Source: Dipteronia dyeriana (taxonomy: Eukaryota; Streptophyta; Magnoliopsida; Sapindales; Sapindaceae). From it: a stretch of 64,000 nt of DNA. The notes beneath the pieces were generated by a model, which was given only the letters and a program-made list of their open reading frames with translations, did no database searches and had not been told where the DNA came from. Below are positions 1 to 12,341 of the stretch, piece after piece (positions within the stretch are counted from its first letter, which is position 1; every line of letters starts with the position of its first letter). Made by a program: the position numbers and the translations under genes. The DNA lies in contig CM065299.1 in NCBI GenBank assembly GCA_032871835.1, forward strand, positions 95,866,652-95,930,651, in the 5' to 3' direction.

Positions 1-767
1 TTCATTTTTTTAAAATTTAATTTGTTTAAGGATTGATGCCATTCATAATCAGGATTTTATCGAGATCTATTTACATGAAAAACTACAAACTCGCCCAAAA
101 TAACTTTTTTTTTTCTTAGGCCTAACACATGATTCAAGTTTTTGATATATATGCATGTCACATATGGATCAAACATTTATGATCCAATGTTGCGGATATT
201 TACTCACAAAATATTTGTAATGTTTGATTTGAATTTGTTTATCAAATGTTGGGGTGGAGAGAAAAGAAAGTTAAGGGGAAAATGCACTATCAACTAGACA
301 GGAGTGATACCATAAATTTTTTCCTGGATGGGATATGGATAATTTTATATAGATAAAAAAAAACTGTTATATAATAAAAAAATCATTTTAATAATGAATC
401 TCGACAATATGATATAATTTTTATTAGTTAAAATAAATAAGTATACCATAGAGGGGACATGATGGGTCTTACCCTTAAATACACATTCTAACAAAGGAAA
501 AAAAAAAGGAAATATGCAAGTAATGTAAATACAATAACATCCTACTAAAATTTTGACTTATAAGGTTTCTAAAAGGTAAAAATAAAAATAAAATAAACAG
601 TTTTCTCATACTGATGTCTATATATCTTTATAAATCTAAAAGGTATGAAAAATCGTAAAAATGAAATTCTTAAAGACTTGAGATTAATACATATAGTAAA
701 TATAATATTTTTGGTTTGTTGTTAAGCGGTTAAAATTTCCCAATTTGATTTTTGAGTCAGTAAAGGG
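1..767. other. AT-rich intergenic sequence, no gene seen
   Basis: No ORF with coding character, no RNA gene and no clear repeat termini were found. The stretch is A/T-rich with short homopolymer runs and ends at the 8-bp target duplication of the hAT-type element that follows. Confidence 0.6.
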
Positions 768-1480
768 TAAAGCCGACAAAATTGTCTCGTAACCCGCTAA
801 CCCGACACAAACCCAAGGTCAATAAATGGGTTAGGTTGGGTTGGCTTCTTAACGAGTTCGGGTCATAATTGGGTCGACCCGTGTAACCTGATTATTATAT
901 GGGTCGTGCCGGGTTTGGTTAAACGAGTTCGCAGGTGACCCGTTTAACTCGTTTAGTCATATAGATATAATTATAATTATCATCATTACTGGGGTTACAA
1001 AATGAATTTTTACATAATATATAACCATTCTTTAGGTTTCGTCGTTTCAACAGCAATCACTAATTTTGTCTGGACTATGGATGACTGTTTTTGCCTTTCG
1101 CTATGACTGTATTTAATTATATATTTGTTGCATTATTTGATGGTATTATATTGGATTGGATTGGATTATTAAAAACTATTACTCTATTAGGTTGGATGTA
1201 TTTGTGGCAGGTTGGAAAATTACAAATCTAATATGATTTTTCAAAAAAAATGTTAGTTAAACAGGTTCGGGTTAAACTGGTCACATGGGTCAAACCGGAC
1301 TCATCATGACCCGATTAGATTATTAAACGTGTTACGGGTCAACCCGTATGACCAGTTTAGTTTAACGGGTCGTGTTGGATTTCAAAAGGTTAACCCGTTT
1401 AATTAAACGGGTCGTGTCGGATTAATGTTAATACTATTCGGGTCGTGTCGGGTTGAGGTCAACCCGAATTGCTAGCCCTA
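768..1480. mobile_element. Non-autonomous hAT-type element (MITE), 713 bp
   Basis: Both sides carry many inverted copies of a GGGTCGACCCG / AACCCG motif, a pattern seen in plant hAT-type MITEs. The flanks GTAAAGGG (760-767) and GTAAAAGG (1481-1488) match at 7 of 8 positions, as expected for an 8-bp hAT target duplication. The termini are imperfect inverted repeats (TAAAGCCGACAA against TAGGGCTAGCAA). There is no transposase ORF. It resembles the elements at 8853-9552 and 29966-30762 in composition and size. Confidence 0.7.
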
Positions 1481-1488
1481 GTAAAAGG

Positions 1489-1792
1489 TTAATATTTCTC
1501 AAGTTGATCTTTCACTTAGTTAAGGAAATACAATGAACTTTAATGAATTTGATACATGTTTTTAAGTTATTGACTGTTATTAAGATAAAGAAAACAAATG
1601 GTAAGTTAAGTCAGAATCGGAATTAGATTGAGATATACTAAATGAGATGTATTTAAAACTATTAGACTATTTCCAATGTATATGTTAATATCAATGCTAA
1701 ATCTGACATTAAAAATAGTAAAATAATATATTTGACACATCAGTTTAACATTGTACTTCAATGTATAATTCTATTTGAAAAGTTATTTTTAT
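1489..1792. other. AT-rich spacer, nothing identified
   Basis: Plain A/T-rich sequence between the hAT element and the duplicated block that flanks the mitochondrial insertion. No gene or repeat termini seen. Confidence 0.5.
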
Positions 1793-1887
1793 TTTATTAT
1801 TATTTAAAATTATAGAAATCAATAAATATAATTAATGCATTCAATTTATATAATATTATTTATTATTTAAAATTATAAAAGTCAACA
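1793..1887. repeat. Duplicated ~60-bp block beside the NUMT
   Basis: A motif of the form TTATTTAAAATTATA..RTCAA occurs near 1797-1822 and again near 1860-1885, immediately before the mitochondrial segment. The 15-mer ATTAATGCATTCAAT at 1831-1845 is repeated exactly at 2151-2165, immediately after it. The NUMT therefore sits inside a duplication of about 60 bp of local DNA, as expected if a staggered break was filled in around the captured organelle fragment. Confidence 0.65.
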
Positions 1888-2150
1888 ATGCAATAGCTTC
1901 GGTTAGAGCAAAGCCCAAAATGGCATAACCAAATAATTGTTTAGCCAATGATGGATTTCGCGCCACGGAATGGATCAAAGAACTGAACACGTTTCCAATA
2001 CCGACAGCAGCTCCCGCTAAAGCAATTGTAGCCGCTCCTGCACCTATTAATTTTGCACCTTCTAACATCTCGGCGGGTTGAGAATTCTCGTCACGCTTTT
2101 AGATTCACGATTCTATATCACCCATCCCATCCTTCTCCTTGTCCCCAGGG
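1886..2150 (-). pseudogene. atp9: Nuclear insertion of mitochondrial DNA: truncated atp9
   Basis: The minus strand from 2068 reads a near-perfect plant mitochondrial ATP synthase subunit c: Met-Leu-Glu-Gly start, the glycine-rich first helix, the polar loop with RNPSLAKQ, then [16 protein letters not shown] holding the proton-carrying Glu. In the organelle this subunit forms the c-ring of the F0 motor. Homology stops after EAIAL near 1886; the last 11 codons before the stop at 1856 come from flanking A/T-rich nuclear DNA, so the end of the second helix is lost. About 80 bp upstream of the ATG (2069-2150) also looks mitochondrial rather than like the A/T-rich surroundings. There is no nuclear promoter or targeting peptide, so a dead NUMT is much more likely than a transferred gene. 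Confidence 0.9.
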
Positions 2151-2165
2151 ATTAATGCATTCAAT

Positions 2166-2415
2166 ATAATTATACAATGGTATTTTTGTAATTAAAAAAC
2201 GGTATTTATTGTTGTGCCAGATTTAGTATATGTTATTCTTTGTGTCAAATTTTGTAAAAAGAATAACATATGCCAAATTGAGTACAACATTTGGCATTGT
2301 ATTGAAGCATTTTTTGTCACTTTATGTCAAATTATAGTATTAGCATATTCTAATAGCATAGATATGTTCTTAAAAAAACTTATTTTTTTCCCAAAAAACC
2401 TAGGGTGGGATTAAG
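2166..2415. other. Intergenic spacer, nothing identified
   Basis: No coding signal. The 66-codon frame at 2214-2414 lacks an ATG start, family resemblance and coding-like composition. Confidence 0.5.
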
Positions 2416-3225
2416 GGTAGGCATTAACCAACAAACTCAACCCAACCCGACTAGATTGGGTTGGGTTGGGGTTGATAAAATATAACCCAACTCAACCCGA
2501 CAACCAGACATTAATAATAAAAAATAAATTAAATAATTTTATATATCTATTATGAAATCTCATTTTTTAAAATGTTTTAAAAAAATATATTATAAATGAT
2601 AAATATAAATATATAATTTTAAATATTTTATACCATAAATATATAATACATTTATTAAAAACATGCAATTTTATTGTCTTCGTCTTTTGTATTAATTGAC
2701 ATATATTTAATTATACTTTAAAATGTATTTGTTTTCTTAGGATTTGATTAAGAATTTGGTAGAAAAAAGTCTAATAATTGTATATAAACTCAAACTATTA
2801 TGTTGGTTGAAATAAATAATAGATTATTCAACTACGAGATATTCGTCGAAATGATTATATTGTAAAAATGATGAGAGGTTTAGATTGAGACTTTACAAGT
2901 TGGATAAATTGTTTAATTTTTTATTTTTTTAATTATGCAACAAATATTTAAACAATTTGTATTATATGTTGTGATTTAATTTTGATACTTTTAAGAAATC
3001 TAAACTCAATGTGGTATGATATTTGGGTGAAAAAATATTTTAAATTTGATATAATAAAATTTGAATTCAAATATATTTTTTCTATTGGACTTAAAAAGCC
3101 CAATCCGATCAATCAAACTCAACCCAACCCGATCCGATAAATATTGGATTGGGTAAAAATTTACGTTGGGTTAAACTGAATTGAAAATTTTTCAACCTAA
3201 TCCGAAAACGTTCACCCATACCTGC
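2416..3225. mobile_element. Probable hAT-type MITE with CAACCC/GGGTTG arms
   Basis: The two ends are rich in inverted copies of CAACCCAACCCGA / TTGGGTTGGGTT, while the middle is very A/T-rich. The ends read roughly GGGTAGGCATTAACC and its loose complement GTTCACCCATACC. Composition and size fit the other hAT-type elements here, but I found no convincing 8-bp target duplication, so the limits are approximate. Confidence 0.45.
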
Positions 3226-5766
3226 GATATAGCTCACGAACCCCAGTCAGCCTTCTTTCCACCTCTGCAACTAAATCAGAGATTTAGTTTATAAGTTGGT
3301 GTACCCAACATAAATTCAATGGAATATCCTTAATTTTTTATAATATAACTTAAACACAAATAAAATTATGCCGTCTTGTTTTAAGTACAATTAAATTATG
3401 TTTTAAAATTTGATAAAAAGCTTTGTTTATTTTATGAATTTCATTGTTCGGTACATTCTCTTGTTGTTTTAATAATTGCCACAAACTTTTTATATATTTT
3501 TTAGAAATTGAGAGCATATATAAGCAATAGAATCATGCTTCAAAAAACAGAAAATCGAAATATAAATTGCAAGATTGCACGATAGGAATGGCCATTTGTC
3601 CAATATACTATTATTATTATTTATAATATACCACATGTGTTGCAGTGGCATAGCCAAGATTTTATGTTAGGGAGCGCTAAACTAAATATTTAAAATAATT
3701 CTCAGTAAATTTGTTTTTTTTTTAAAGAGTTTTAGTAATAAAAACAAATTACACCTAATAAGGGGTGTGAATCTTACCTTTAAAAATGCATCTATTATAA
3801 AAAATATATAAATATTCCGAAAATAAATAATAAGAAAATAAGAAATAATCTACGATATAAGTGTATCACTGTTACGTTTAAACGGTATCTTACGAATGTT
3901 CACAATATAAAATTCATCGATTACCATATCTGAATTATGATACAGTATTAAAAACTTTTTCAATATATATATATACATATTACCATACAACTTGCAAGAA
4001 AATTTAATAGGTCTAATAGGTTTACTTAACTAAGTTAATTATCAAATATTTGAACTCAGTATATATTTTAAAACTTTAGTTTGAGCTCTATTATGATATT
4101 ACTATAATTTGTTTCTTTTCAAGTTCCACATGCAGTATCGGTAACTCGAATTCAAGATATTATTAAACTAAATAAGTGCTCTTAAATAATCAAATCACAT
4201 TGGACGATGATCTTTATAATGAGATATTGAGTTGAATAGAAATTGAAATCCATAATTATAAACTTTGTAATTTAATTTAATTTATATAATAATATATTTA
4301 TAAAAATTTCTAAATTTTGGATTTATATATGAAAAAATTCAAAATTTTAGACCGGGTTACTGCCCAATCCATTGTCCACTTACCTCTACTCTTGATACGG
4401 TAACAATTTGAATTTAAAATATTACCTAATTGAATAAACGCTCGAGAGATACATGACCCCTTTTCATCCCCTATGTTACAAGAGCCGGTTTAGTGAACTA
4501 GCTACACAAACACGAAACAAGTAGAACATACGATGAAGCACGTTTGATTTGATTTTGGACATGAATTGATGTACACTTTTCTGGATTTTTTTTTTCACCT
4601 GTGGCTGGGCCAGCTGGCCAACACATGAAATACCGACAATACAAAAACTACACGATTTTTTTTTAAAAAAATATTAAGATAATTTACGATTTTTTTTTTA
4701 AAAAAGATATTACTATAATTTAAGACTATTAAAACTGAAGTCAAACATATAAAAATGAATTTGATCATTCCAAAAAGGTAGTAACATTTGACACGTGTCA
4801 TGTTCAATGAATTTTAATGTTACCCAGATATGCAGCAGAACGAGCATTGGCTACAGCAATTTGTATGTCTTAACTGTGAACCATGCGCTAATAACCAAAC
4901 CACCACCACCAGATTCTTTTGAAAACGATACTCAGTGGATAAGTAAGTCTACACACGCCTTTCATTTGGAAAACAACACATATATATATCGTAAAAATAT
5001 TGTAATTATATATATTCATTTCAATTATTCTAAAAATAAAGTTAATTGGTCTGGGAAATATGGACAAAAAAAATGAGTTTGAGATGATTTAACGATGCGT
5101 TGTAGCGATAATACTTATCTTAGAAAGACAAAGAGAGAAAAAAACAACTGTTTCGTTTTCCATAATAAGCTAATCAAAGTTTGGTGGCCTGTGCGTTGAT
5201 GAATATTGCTATGTAATATTGCGTGACACGCTTCTCTACCTTTGTTTCCACGATTATTTCAACCTAATTTGCTTGGTTCGTGATTTTTGCTGAATTAAAA
5301 TATTATGTGCTAAATTATGTAAATTACGGGTAAAACTATGTATAAAAAAACATGGTCGGACACATCCCACTTGTGTAGTGTGAATTGCATTTCATGCACT
5401 TTTAACTATTGATTTCCTCAGAAGTTAGATTTATAGAAACAATAATTGATTTCATGATGCAATGACCGACTGATATATAGTAGTGCATGCAAACAAAAAG
5501 TCAATGTAATAGAGTCGGATTAGTGTTTCATTAATTGGAAATGTCTCTCCTTGTTGCTTTTAGCATTTTACATGCTTATATATGGACACAATCCACAATT
5601 GTCTTTCTACTTGCTCATTTTGAGCCGGGGATATTACTTTACCGGCCTGACTATCGCTTTTTTCTTTTTTTTGTCGAGGATCTCGAATTGCTTTCAAATA
5701 CCTATCCGTCTATCATTTATTAACAACTGACTCGCTGTGGGCCTGATTATCATTACCATAGAACTA
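3226..5766. other. Gene-free AT-rich region with a possible decayed element at 3644-4395
   Basis: No supported gene. The stretch 3644-4395 begins with a GTGGCATAGCCAAGATTTTATG-like end and finishes in a C-rich end near 4395, which recalls decayed plant hAT-type elements; the termini are too poor to call. The 93-codon frame at 4795-5076 has a lysine/asparagine-rich A/T tail and no family resemblance. The remainder is A/T-rich with poly-T runs (4580-4710). Confidence 0.45.
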
Positions 5767-5771
5767 TTTGA

Positions 5772-6621
5772 TGTTAGAAAATTTGTGATAAACATGTATT
5801 TTGATAATGTTATTTGAGTACGATCGATTCCATGAAAATGAAAGATCAAAGTATATTCGAATTTTCCTCCGTTATAGCTTCGAATTAGTATACTCAAACT
5901 CCCAAAATGATTAATGGGTGAATGAGAAATTGAGTTTTAAGGTGTGCCCATAGTGTAGGGAAAAATGTGCATCTCACATTGGTTTGGAAAAACACTTATA
6001 CGTGGTATATAACTAGCTGTGTGATATTAGCTTATCAACATGATAAGCATAGAGGCTCTCTCTCGTGTCCAGGGTGAGGGGGTGCAAATCACGGACCTTG
6101 TACCTCGGACCTCGATTGGATGACTTATGTGTGGGTGTGTACACGAATGTCACACTTATTGGACCGTGTAAGCACAATCGACTTTTCAAATGGAAATTAA
6201 TTTCTTGGAGATTGATTTTTAATTAATATCTTTTTCCTTAAAACATAATTATCAAGTATTTCCAAAATAATCCTCTTGATTTCGGTTTTAAATAAACCCT
6301 ACTTTTCTCTTCAAAGAGATACACACTGAATCATGAAAATACAGAGCAAATATTCTTTCTCTCTCTAGAATCAATTCCTTTGTTTTTTGGTAAATTCAAA
6401 CTTAATTTGAGTTCGCTGAGAATGGTTTGTGCTTCGTATTTCTACTGTTAAATCGTTATATCTTGAGAGACAATCGTTATACACATACGGTGTTATATAA
6501 CGAAATTGTCTTAAGGACACCGTATTTAACATGAACCTCAATTTTTCTAACGTTATGTTGTTGTTTAACTTTTGTCTCTTACTGATTCGAATCAGATTGG
6601 TTTTTAACGATACAAACAACA
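5772..6621 (+). mobile_element. Probable solo LTR, Ty1/copia type
   Basis: The block begins TGTTAG and contains a typical copia-LTR layout: a stretch around 5970-6000 that reads like the CACATTGGTTTGGAAAA motif of many plant copia LTRs, a TATA-like GGTATATAAC at about 6004-6013, and a G/C-richer transcribed part (6040-6150). A right end in AACA near 6621 is flanked by TTTGC, against TTTGA before the left end (4 of 5 match). No PBS, polypurine tract or coding region lies beside it, so a solo LTR is the simplest reading. The right limit is uncertain. Confidence 0.35.
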
Positions 6622-6777
6622 TTTGCCTATTTGAATATATACTTACTAGAATTGTCTATGCATGTTTTCAATCTCTCCTATTGTTTTTACTTAGTAATTT
6701 TGAAGTTATAGAAAATGACTGGTCTCGAAGGATGGAGACTTACTAAAAACACAAGAGTTCTCTTAATTATGTACTAA

Positions 6778-7098
6778 GAGCATCCCAACAAGGCTCTTTA
6801 TATTTTCCTTATATTTAGGAAGTCTTTGTACCTTTTACAAATAAAAAGCCATATAAGGAATTATCACTCTAACAAACCTTCCTAAAAATGACTTGGAGTG
6901 AAAAAATAGCTCCTTATATTTTCCTTATATTGAATATTACGGAGGTGGACTCATCTTAACCACTCACTTTAATTGAGGAGTGAAAAAAAAAGGTAATAAT
7001 TTAAGGAGTGAGATAGGGAGGCTATTGGAACCAATTTCATTTCATCCTCCCTGTTAATAGCCAATGATATATTATTTTCCAACCTATTGGAGATGGAC
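6778..7098. mobile_element. Tourist-like (PIF/Harbinger) MITE, 321 bp
   Basis: The left end GAGCATCCCAACAAGG and the complement of the right end GTCCATCTCCAATAGG are inverted repeats of the common plant GAGCATCTCCAA type. The element is bracketed by TAA on both sides (6775-6777 and 7099-7101), the 3-bp target duplication typical of PIF/Harbinger. There is no coding capacity. Confidence 0.75.
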
Positions 7099-7101
7099 TA
7101 A

Positions 7102-8844
7102 TGGTGAATATTGTTACATGAAATGATCTAGGATGTCTATCATATACCCCTCCTGGGATAATCACGCACGATATCATTGAAATCTTATTTTGTTTATTTC
7201 AAGAAAGTTCTACATGTTTCTATAGTAAATAAAGTGAGTCGATATAACTCTCTATTTATTTATTTATTTATTTATTGAATTATGAAGTTTACGGTAGAAA
7301 AATTTTGATATGATTTAAACCTTTAAATTTATTATAGCGATTACTTAATAGAATCATTTCAATTGATAAGATGGAGTTGACAATGACAAAATGATTCGTT
7401 ATTCACATCTACGCTACGAGATTATGAGATTAATTATATCTAATTTAAAAAAAAAAATATATATATATGGTAATTCTCTAAAAAGAACGATACTGATATA
7501 AGAGATAAGGACGTTCAATCATAAATACATATTGAGTATGAGTATTTACTAATGTAGAGTTATGGACCAACTGTAAATATATGATTGTGGTTGAAAGTCC
7601 TATTATAATAAAGTTTTGACGGTTCTGATAGGAGAATTATTATATATATATATATATAAACAGAACCATTTCAATTTTATCATAATTGGCTCTCATTATT
7701 GAGAATAAGAAAGTGGTTTTACCTACCAAATAATGAAGGAACAGATAGGAATGACATGAGTGCTACAAACAGTGAATAGACACATAACAGCCGTTGATGC
7801 CAAATGATCTTATCAGAAGTGATTGTAATTAACAAAGTATTACGATAATTTTTTCCTGACTCTAATCATAATTATATACTATTAGAAGTGGAGGAAATAA
7901 TTGACCCTAAATTAACATAAAGCCAAGCACTCTGTATTACTGGAGATATTATTTTCAAGTTAATAATAGTCGTCCAAGAGCCTCCTTTAATGCGCAGGAG
8001 TCTTTTGCATCAGCAACTTTGTTTTCTTTTCTTTTTTTAAAAAAGTCCATGAAAACGAAATCTCTTTGTAAACCGTAGACGATTATTGGCAATTATTACT
8101 TTTAGAAAATTAAAAAAAAGGTATAAAATACTGTTGTAAATTTTTTATTATCACTAACTTTTAAAAATTTGTAATTATTTTACAAATACGCATCCAAATA
8201 CACCTTAAACGTCATCATGTATTGCTAGGATAAACTGATAAAGGGACACGTTTAGTTTTAAAAAGAAAGAATAACATAAGTCAACTAATTACTTCAGAAA
8301 ATAAAAATAAAAAATACGTCAAGTAATGGCCACTAGTGATTAAGGATTCCTGGACCATAATAATAAGAACTTAAATGGAATTGAGTGGGGCGGTATTAGA
8401 CTGTGTTTTAACTGTAATAATACCAAAACAGGACACCCTTTTTATTAGATTATATAAGTTCTTTTTGGTGATGTGTCAACCCTGGGCTGTGAATCGTTAG
8501 TGTTGCTCCAGTGTATTCCACATTTCCAGTACTCCAATTCCACATGCCATTTTGTTATTGTTATTAATTAATGGGGCGAAAAAGTGTGTGTATCAAGATT
8601 GGTCAAAACTTTGCCAATCAAAAACATTGTATTTTTGTTGAAAGACCAATGATCGATGAGTCCCCGACGCTTAGCTCAAGCCAACCAGAGTGTCGTAAAT
8701 GCCATATCATGGGAGAGAGCAGGGGTGATGCACGATCTCGATTGGAACCAAACACACTCACTTTTGTCTGCTGCATGTGTTTAAAACTTTTCTTTAAATA
8801 TTTCCACTTTCGTTTTTGAATACTACTCCCCACCTTCTAGAGAA
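7102..8844. other. Gene-free intergenic region
   Basis: No supported gene. It includes short TTTA repeats (7250-7275) and a TA repeat (7640-7659). The two opposed frames around 8571-8833 overlap each other on opposite strands and resemble nothing I know; I treat both as chance. Confidence 0.5.
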
Positions 8845-8852
8845 GGTTGCTC

Positions 8853-9552
8853 TAGGCCTAGCAAAACGGGTTTGTGGATCGGGTTGGACGATCCATTTAT
8901 TAAATGGACTGTATCGGGTCAATCCATTTATTAAACGGGTTGAACTTCTTAAACCTGATTCAATCGATTTAATAAACGTATAATGCAACCCGATCCGTTT
9001 AACCCGTTTATAATATGTTTGATTTTTTATATATTAATAATTATTAAAAATATAATATAAATCTAAACTAAAAATATCCTTAAAAAACCAACATAATAAC
9101 CAACTAAACCACATTTCAATTTAGACGAGACACAAAAAGACTATAAAGTTTATACAATCCACAAATGATAGAATATATATAAAAATCAAACAATTAAAAC
9201 TAATAAAACGATAAATAAATACCAATAGTTCAAATGCTGAGGTCTTCAAACTTCGTATTCCGTAAAATATTGGCAATTGCAAGATGAAAGTTAAAACAAT
9301 GTAAAAATTAGTTATTTCATTAAACCATAATTGTTGTTGCAAGTATTCTCCCAATTAATTTTAAGTTATATATTTTCCTCAAATTAATCGTGTCAACCCG
9401 TCAACCCGTTTATAAAACCCAACCCAACCCGTTTACTAGACGGGTTAAACGGGTCAATCCGTTTACCAACCCGAACTCATTTAGCTCCACCCAACCTAAA
9501 TTCGTTGGGTTTGTATTGACTAGTCGTGTTGTGACCCAAATTACCGGGCCTA
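8853..9552. mobile_element. Non-autonomous hAT-type element (MITE), 700 bp
   Basis: Flanks GGTTGCTC (8845-8852) and GATTGCTC (9553-9560) match at 7 of 8 positions, an 8-bp hAT-type target duplication. Termini TAGGCCTAGCAAAACGGGT and the complement of the right end TAGGCCCGGTAATTTGGGT are inverted repeats. Inner arms repeat AACGGGTTGA / CAACCCGTTT many times; the middle is A/T-rich with no transposase. Confidence 0.75.
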
Positions 9553-9560
9553 GATTGCTC

Positions 9561-10344
9561 CCACTTTTGAAAGGATTACACGTATTTTAGGATTTCATGG
9601 TCAAACGTAAGTTGTAAATATTTAGGACTATAGAAACTTAAACCTTGATGGTGGAACTTCACCATAAAGACTCTAACCACCGTTCACTTTTACCCATTGA
9701 TTATCCACCTCTCAAAAACATGGCATGTGTTTATAGAGAGGTAAATTTGTCAAAACTGTGTTTTTTGTAAACAATTTTACCGCCATAAATTAGTGTCACG
9801 TTTTTAGGAGGAGTTAATATCATGACATGTGTCAATGACGCAGGCTATTGGTTGTTTAGATGATTGATAATGTAAAGAACAACCAATGGCCTCTTCTTGT
9901 GCTTTACAAGATTGATTGATAATGTTTTATTTTCTTCCTGTTTTTTTTTGTTTTTAATAACAATAGGCTGTTAAAAAAAAGTCCAAATGTAAATTGTTAA
10001 TATCTTTCATGCCCAATGTCACATCACTTCTTGGCAATCTAACATTACACTTTTTTGTGGCAAACACTTTTAAACATTGCCTAATAGACAGTGTAGTCAA
10101 TAGCAAGTGTTGTCAATTTTGTTTGTCATAGCCAATAAAACCATTTCCCCGTATACAATTTTAGGATCCTGTATTGTATTGGGACATTAATTGAATCTGA
10201 TATATTTCTTCAACTTCCAAATTCATATGTTTTATTTCATCCAAGTACCCAAAAAAATCAAGAAATTAACAAGCTTACACTAACAAAATTATGATTATAT
10301 ATACAAATAATAGGCTAAAACAATACAATAAGAATAAGGATAAA
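9561..10344. other. Intergenic spacer, nothing identified
   Basis: No ORF, RNA gene or clear element termini. It ends where the first of two tandem 2-2.8-kb units begins. Confidence 0.5.
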
Positions 10345-12341
10345 AACTGAGAAACAGTGTTAGTGCTGCAGCCTGCAGGCCTGATTTTCAAAAAGTACTA
10401 GTTTGGAACTACAAAATTTTTCCCAAATGAACGATATGTACATTCATATTAGCAAGTAGACTACAACGTCTTAGCCATGTATTTTGCATCTATATCATCT
10501 GCAATTCCGTGGATCTAAAGGGCAGTTGGATATCAATACATCCTTCCACAAAAGAAATATCGGTTGTTGACGTTATTTTCTGCTCAGTAAGTTGTATTTT
10601 AATAACCAGAATCATTGATAAACAAAATGCACGAGCTTCCTTAAGTTGCCCCAATGGCCCAGGTACTATCTCCTCACGTCCAAGTCTGATTTAAGCTCGT
10701 TGCAAGCAAAACCATGTCTGTAACAAAATAAGCAGAAACGAGCCAAGCTGATAGGCACATTAATATGCAGGTATAAAAATAAGAGATTATAACCAGCTGC
10801 GCACAACAAATAAAAGCGTCCAACTGATTATGATTGGGTGTTATATAAAGGCCATGTTCTTGATAATGTAATACAATTTCAACTAAATAGATACTCTTGT
10901 GTAATAGACCCACTTTAGTTATCAATCTATCAATAACTATCAGAAGAGGAAAAAAATGAACTCCAAATATTTCACTTCAAAAGCTGATGGCAATGGACAA
11001 CGTTGAGGTACTCAATATTAAGCTTCTAACACCCACATATCAAAAAATTAAAGAAGAGAAAAAAGATGGATCCCTTGTGGCGGTTAAAAGTAATGATTTT
11101 TTTTTTCAATGACTTGTTGGCCCAAGTACGATTTATAATTCAAGATCAAACTTTGCCAAAAATCTTGTACGATTTCAAAAGTTTTCTAGGCAATGCATAG
11201 AGTACCAGAACTAATTAAACTCAGAAATCATCATTGAGACTATTCCCTAAGTTTTATTATTGCTTTTGTACGTGTATGATCAATTACATGCCATGCTAAG
11301 AACTCAGTTGTCATGTAAAGTTTGCCAGTAAATGCCTAATACTGGAACTACCGAAAAAGGGAAATGCTACACCATGAAAACAGAGCCACCCAAATCTAAC
11401 ACACTGAACAACTTATAGCCTATGGTTTAGACAACATGTATGCATCACAATTCACGAGAAAAAAAAAGCCTGTACACAACCTTCAAAAAGTTTATTTGAA
11501 ACACCTGAAATATTATATATCCACAAACAAGAGTAAACTGTAATTATAATGTGGATATATCTCTGTAGAATACTTAAAATTAGAAAGTGAATGCAACATC
11601 CATATCAAATATCAAAATCAATCCTTAGATGTAAAGTTAAGAAAGTATCATATTATCAAGTGAGCTACGAAACACAAAATAACAGAATGGATCAGCAAAA
11701 AGGTTTTGATCAATGCAAGAAGCCAGCTGGCGGCCAATAAACAAATGTCGGGATAAGTCTAGATTAGAATTCCATACTAGAATGCAACCCACGCCTTTTA
11801 TTTCAACCCATATTTTTGTAGGAGAGGTTGCGAAAGTCACAATGTCATGACTCAAACACGGACAAGGGCCCTCTCCATTTCCCACAAATTTTAACATTAT
11901 TATCATCACCAGCAATGAACTTCCTGCTCAGACCTTTTACATTTACCATCATATCCATATCAAATTCTATCTATGTTTCCTAGTATTCATGCTCGTTTTA
12001 CTTTAAATATTTAAATTTGGATTCAAAAACTGTAATCTAATAGTAAAATGAGACTATCTAAAACATAATAGAAACAAGAAAAAAAAAACTAATTTTACTG
12101 GTAAGTCCGCCATCTACATGCACTGCTCCTCATTTGTGATTGATGATTTTGAATGAACTGCCATGCCGTGGAAACGAATTGGGGTTTTTGAACTGCAGAA
12201 ATGTTTGTGTGTGTGGTGTTCTTTTTAATGAAAGAGGCAGGGCTTTATAGTCAAAATGTCAATTAGATTTAAACTACAACATTTTCTACTCAGTGCTGGA
12301 CGGATCGGACCATGAGTTTAAAGGGCCCAGTCACATCCAAA
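10345..12341 (-). pseudogene. Tandem unit 1: fragmentary copy of an unidentified minus-strand gene
   Basis: This unit is repeated as 12342-15111. On the minus strand it starts like a plant gene: a leader with the AAACCC motif, then an ATG at about 12160 opening a 16-codon reading frame beginning MAVHSKS. Candidate downstream coding pieces are 11637-11915 (a frame with IKGVGCILVW and LFIGRQLAS), 10795-10925 (KSIYLVEIVLHYQEHGLY) and 10510-10680, whose frame reads VPGPLGQLKEARAFCLSM and ends TELQMI-stop at about 10496. The pieces have protein-like composition and are partly conserved between units, so they were probably once coding. I do not recognise the family, and splice phases between pieces do not all agree, so a broken gene is likelier than a working one. 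Confidence 0.45.

Noticed and set aside
1856..2068. Intact-looking 70-codon ATP synthase subunit c as a functional nuclear gene
   Set aside because: The C-terminal helix is replaced by flanking sequence and there is no targeting peptide; a NUMT fragment explains it.
4795..5076. 93-codon plus-strand frame
   Set aside because: A/T-driven composition, no family resemblance, no promoter or splice context.
8571..8988. Three overlapping frames on both strands
   Set aside because: They overlap each other and one runs into the hAT-type element; none shows protein-family features.
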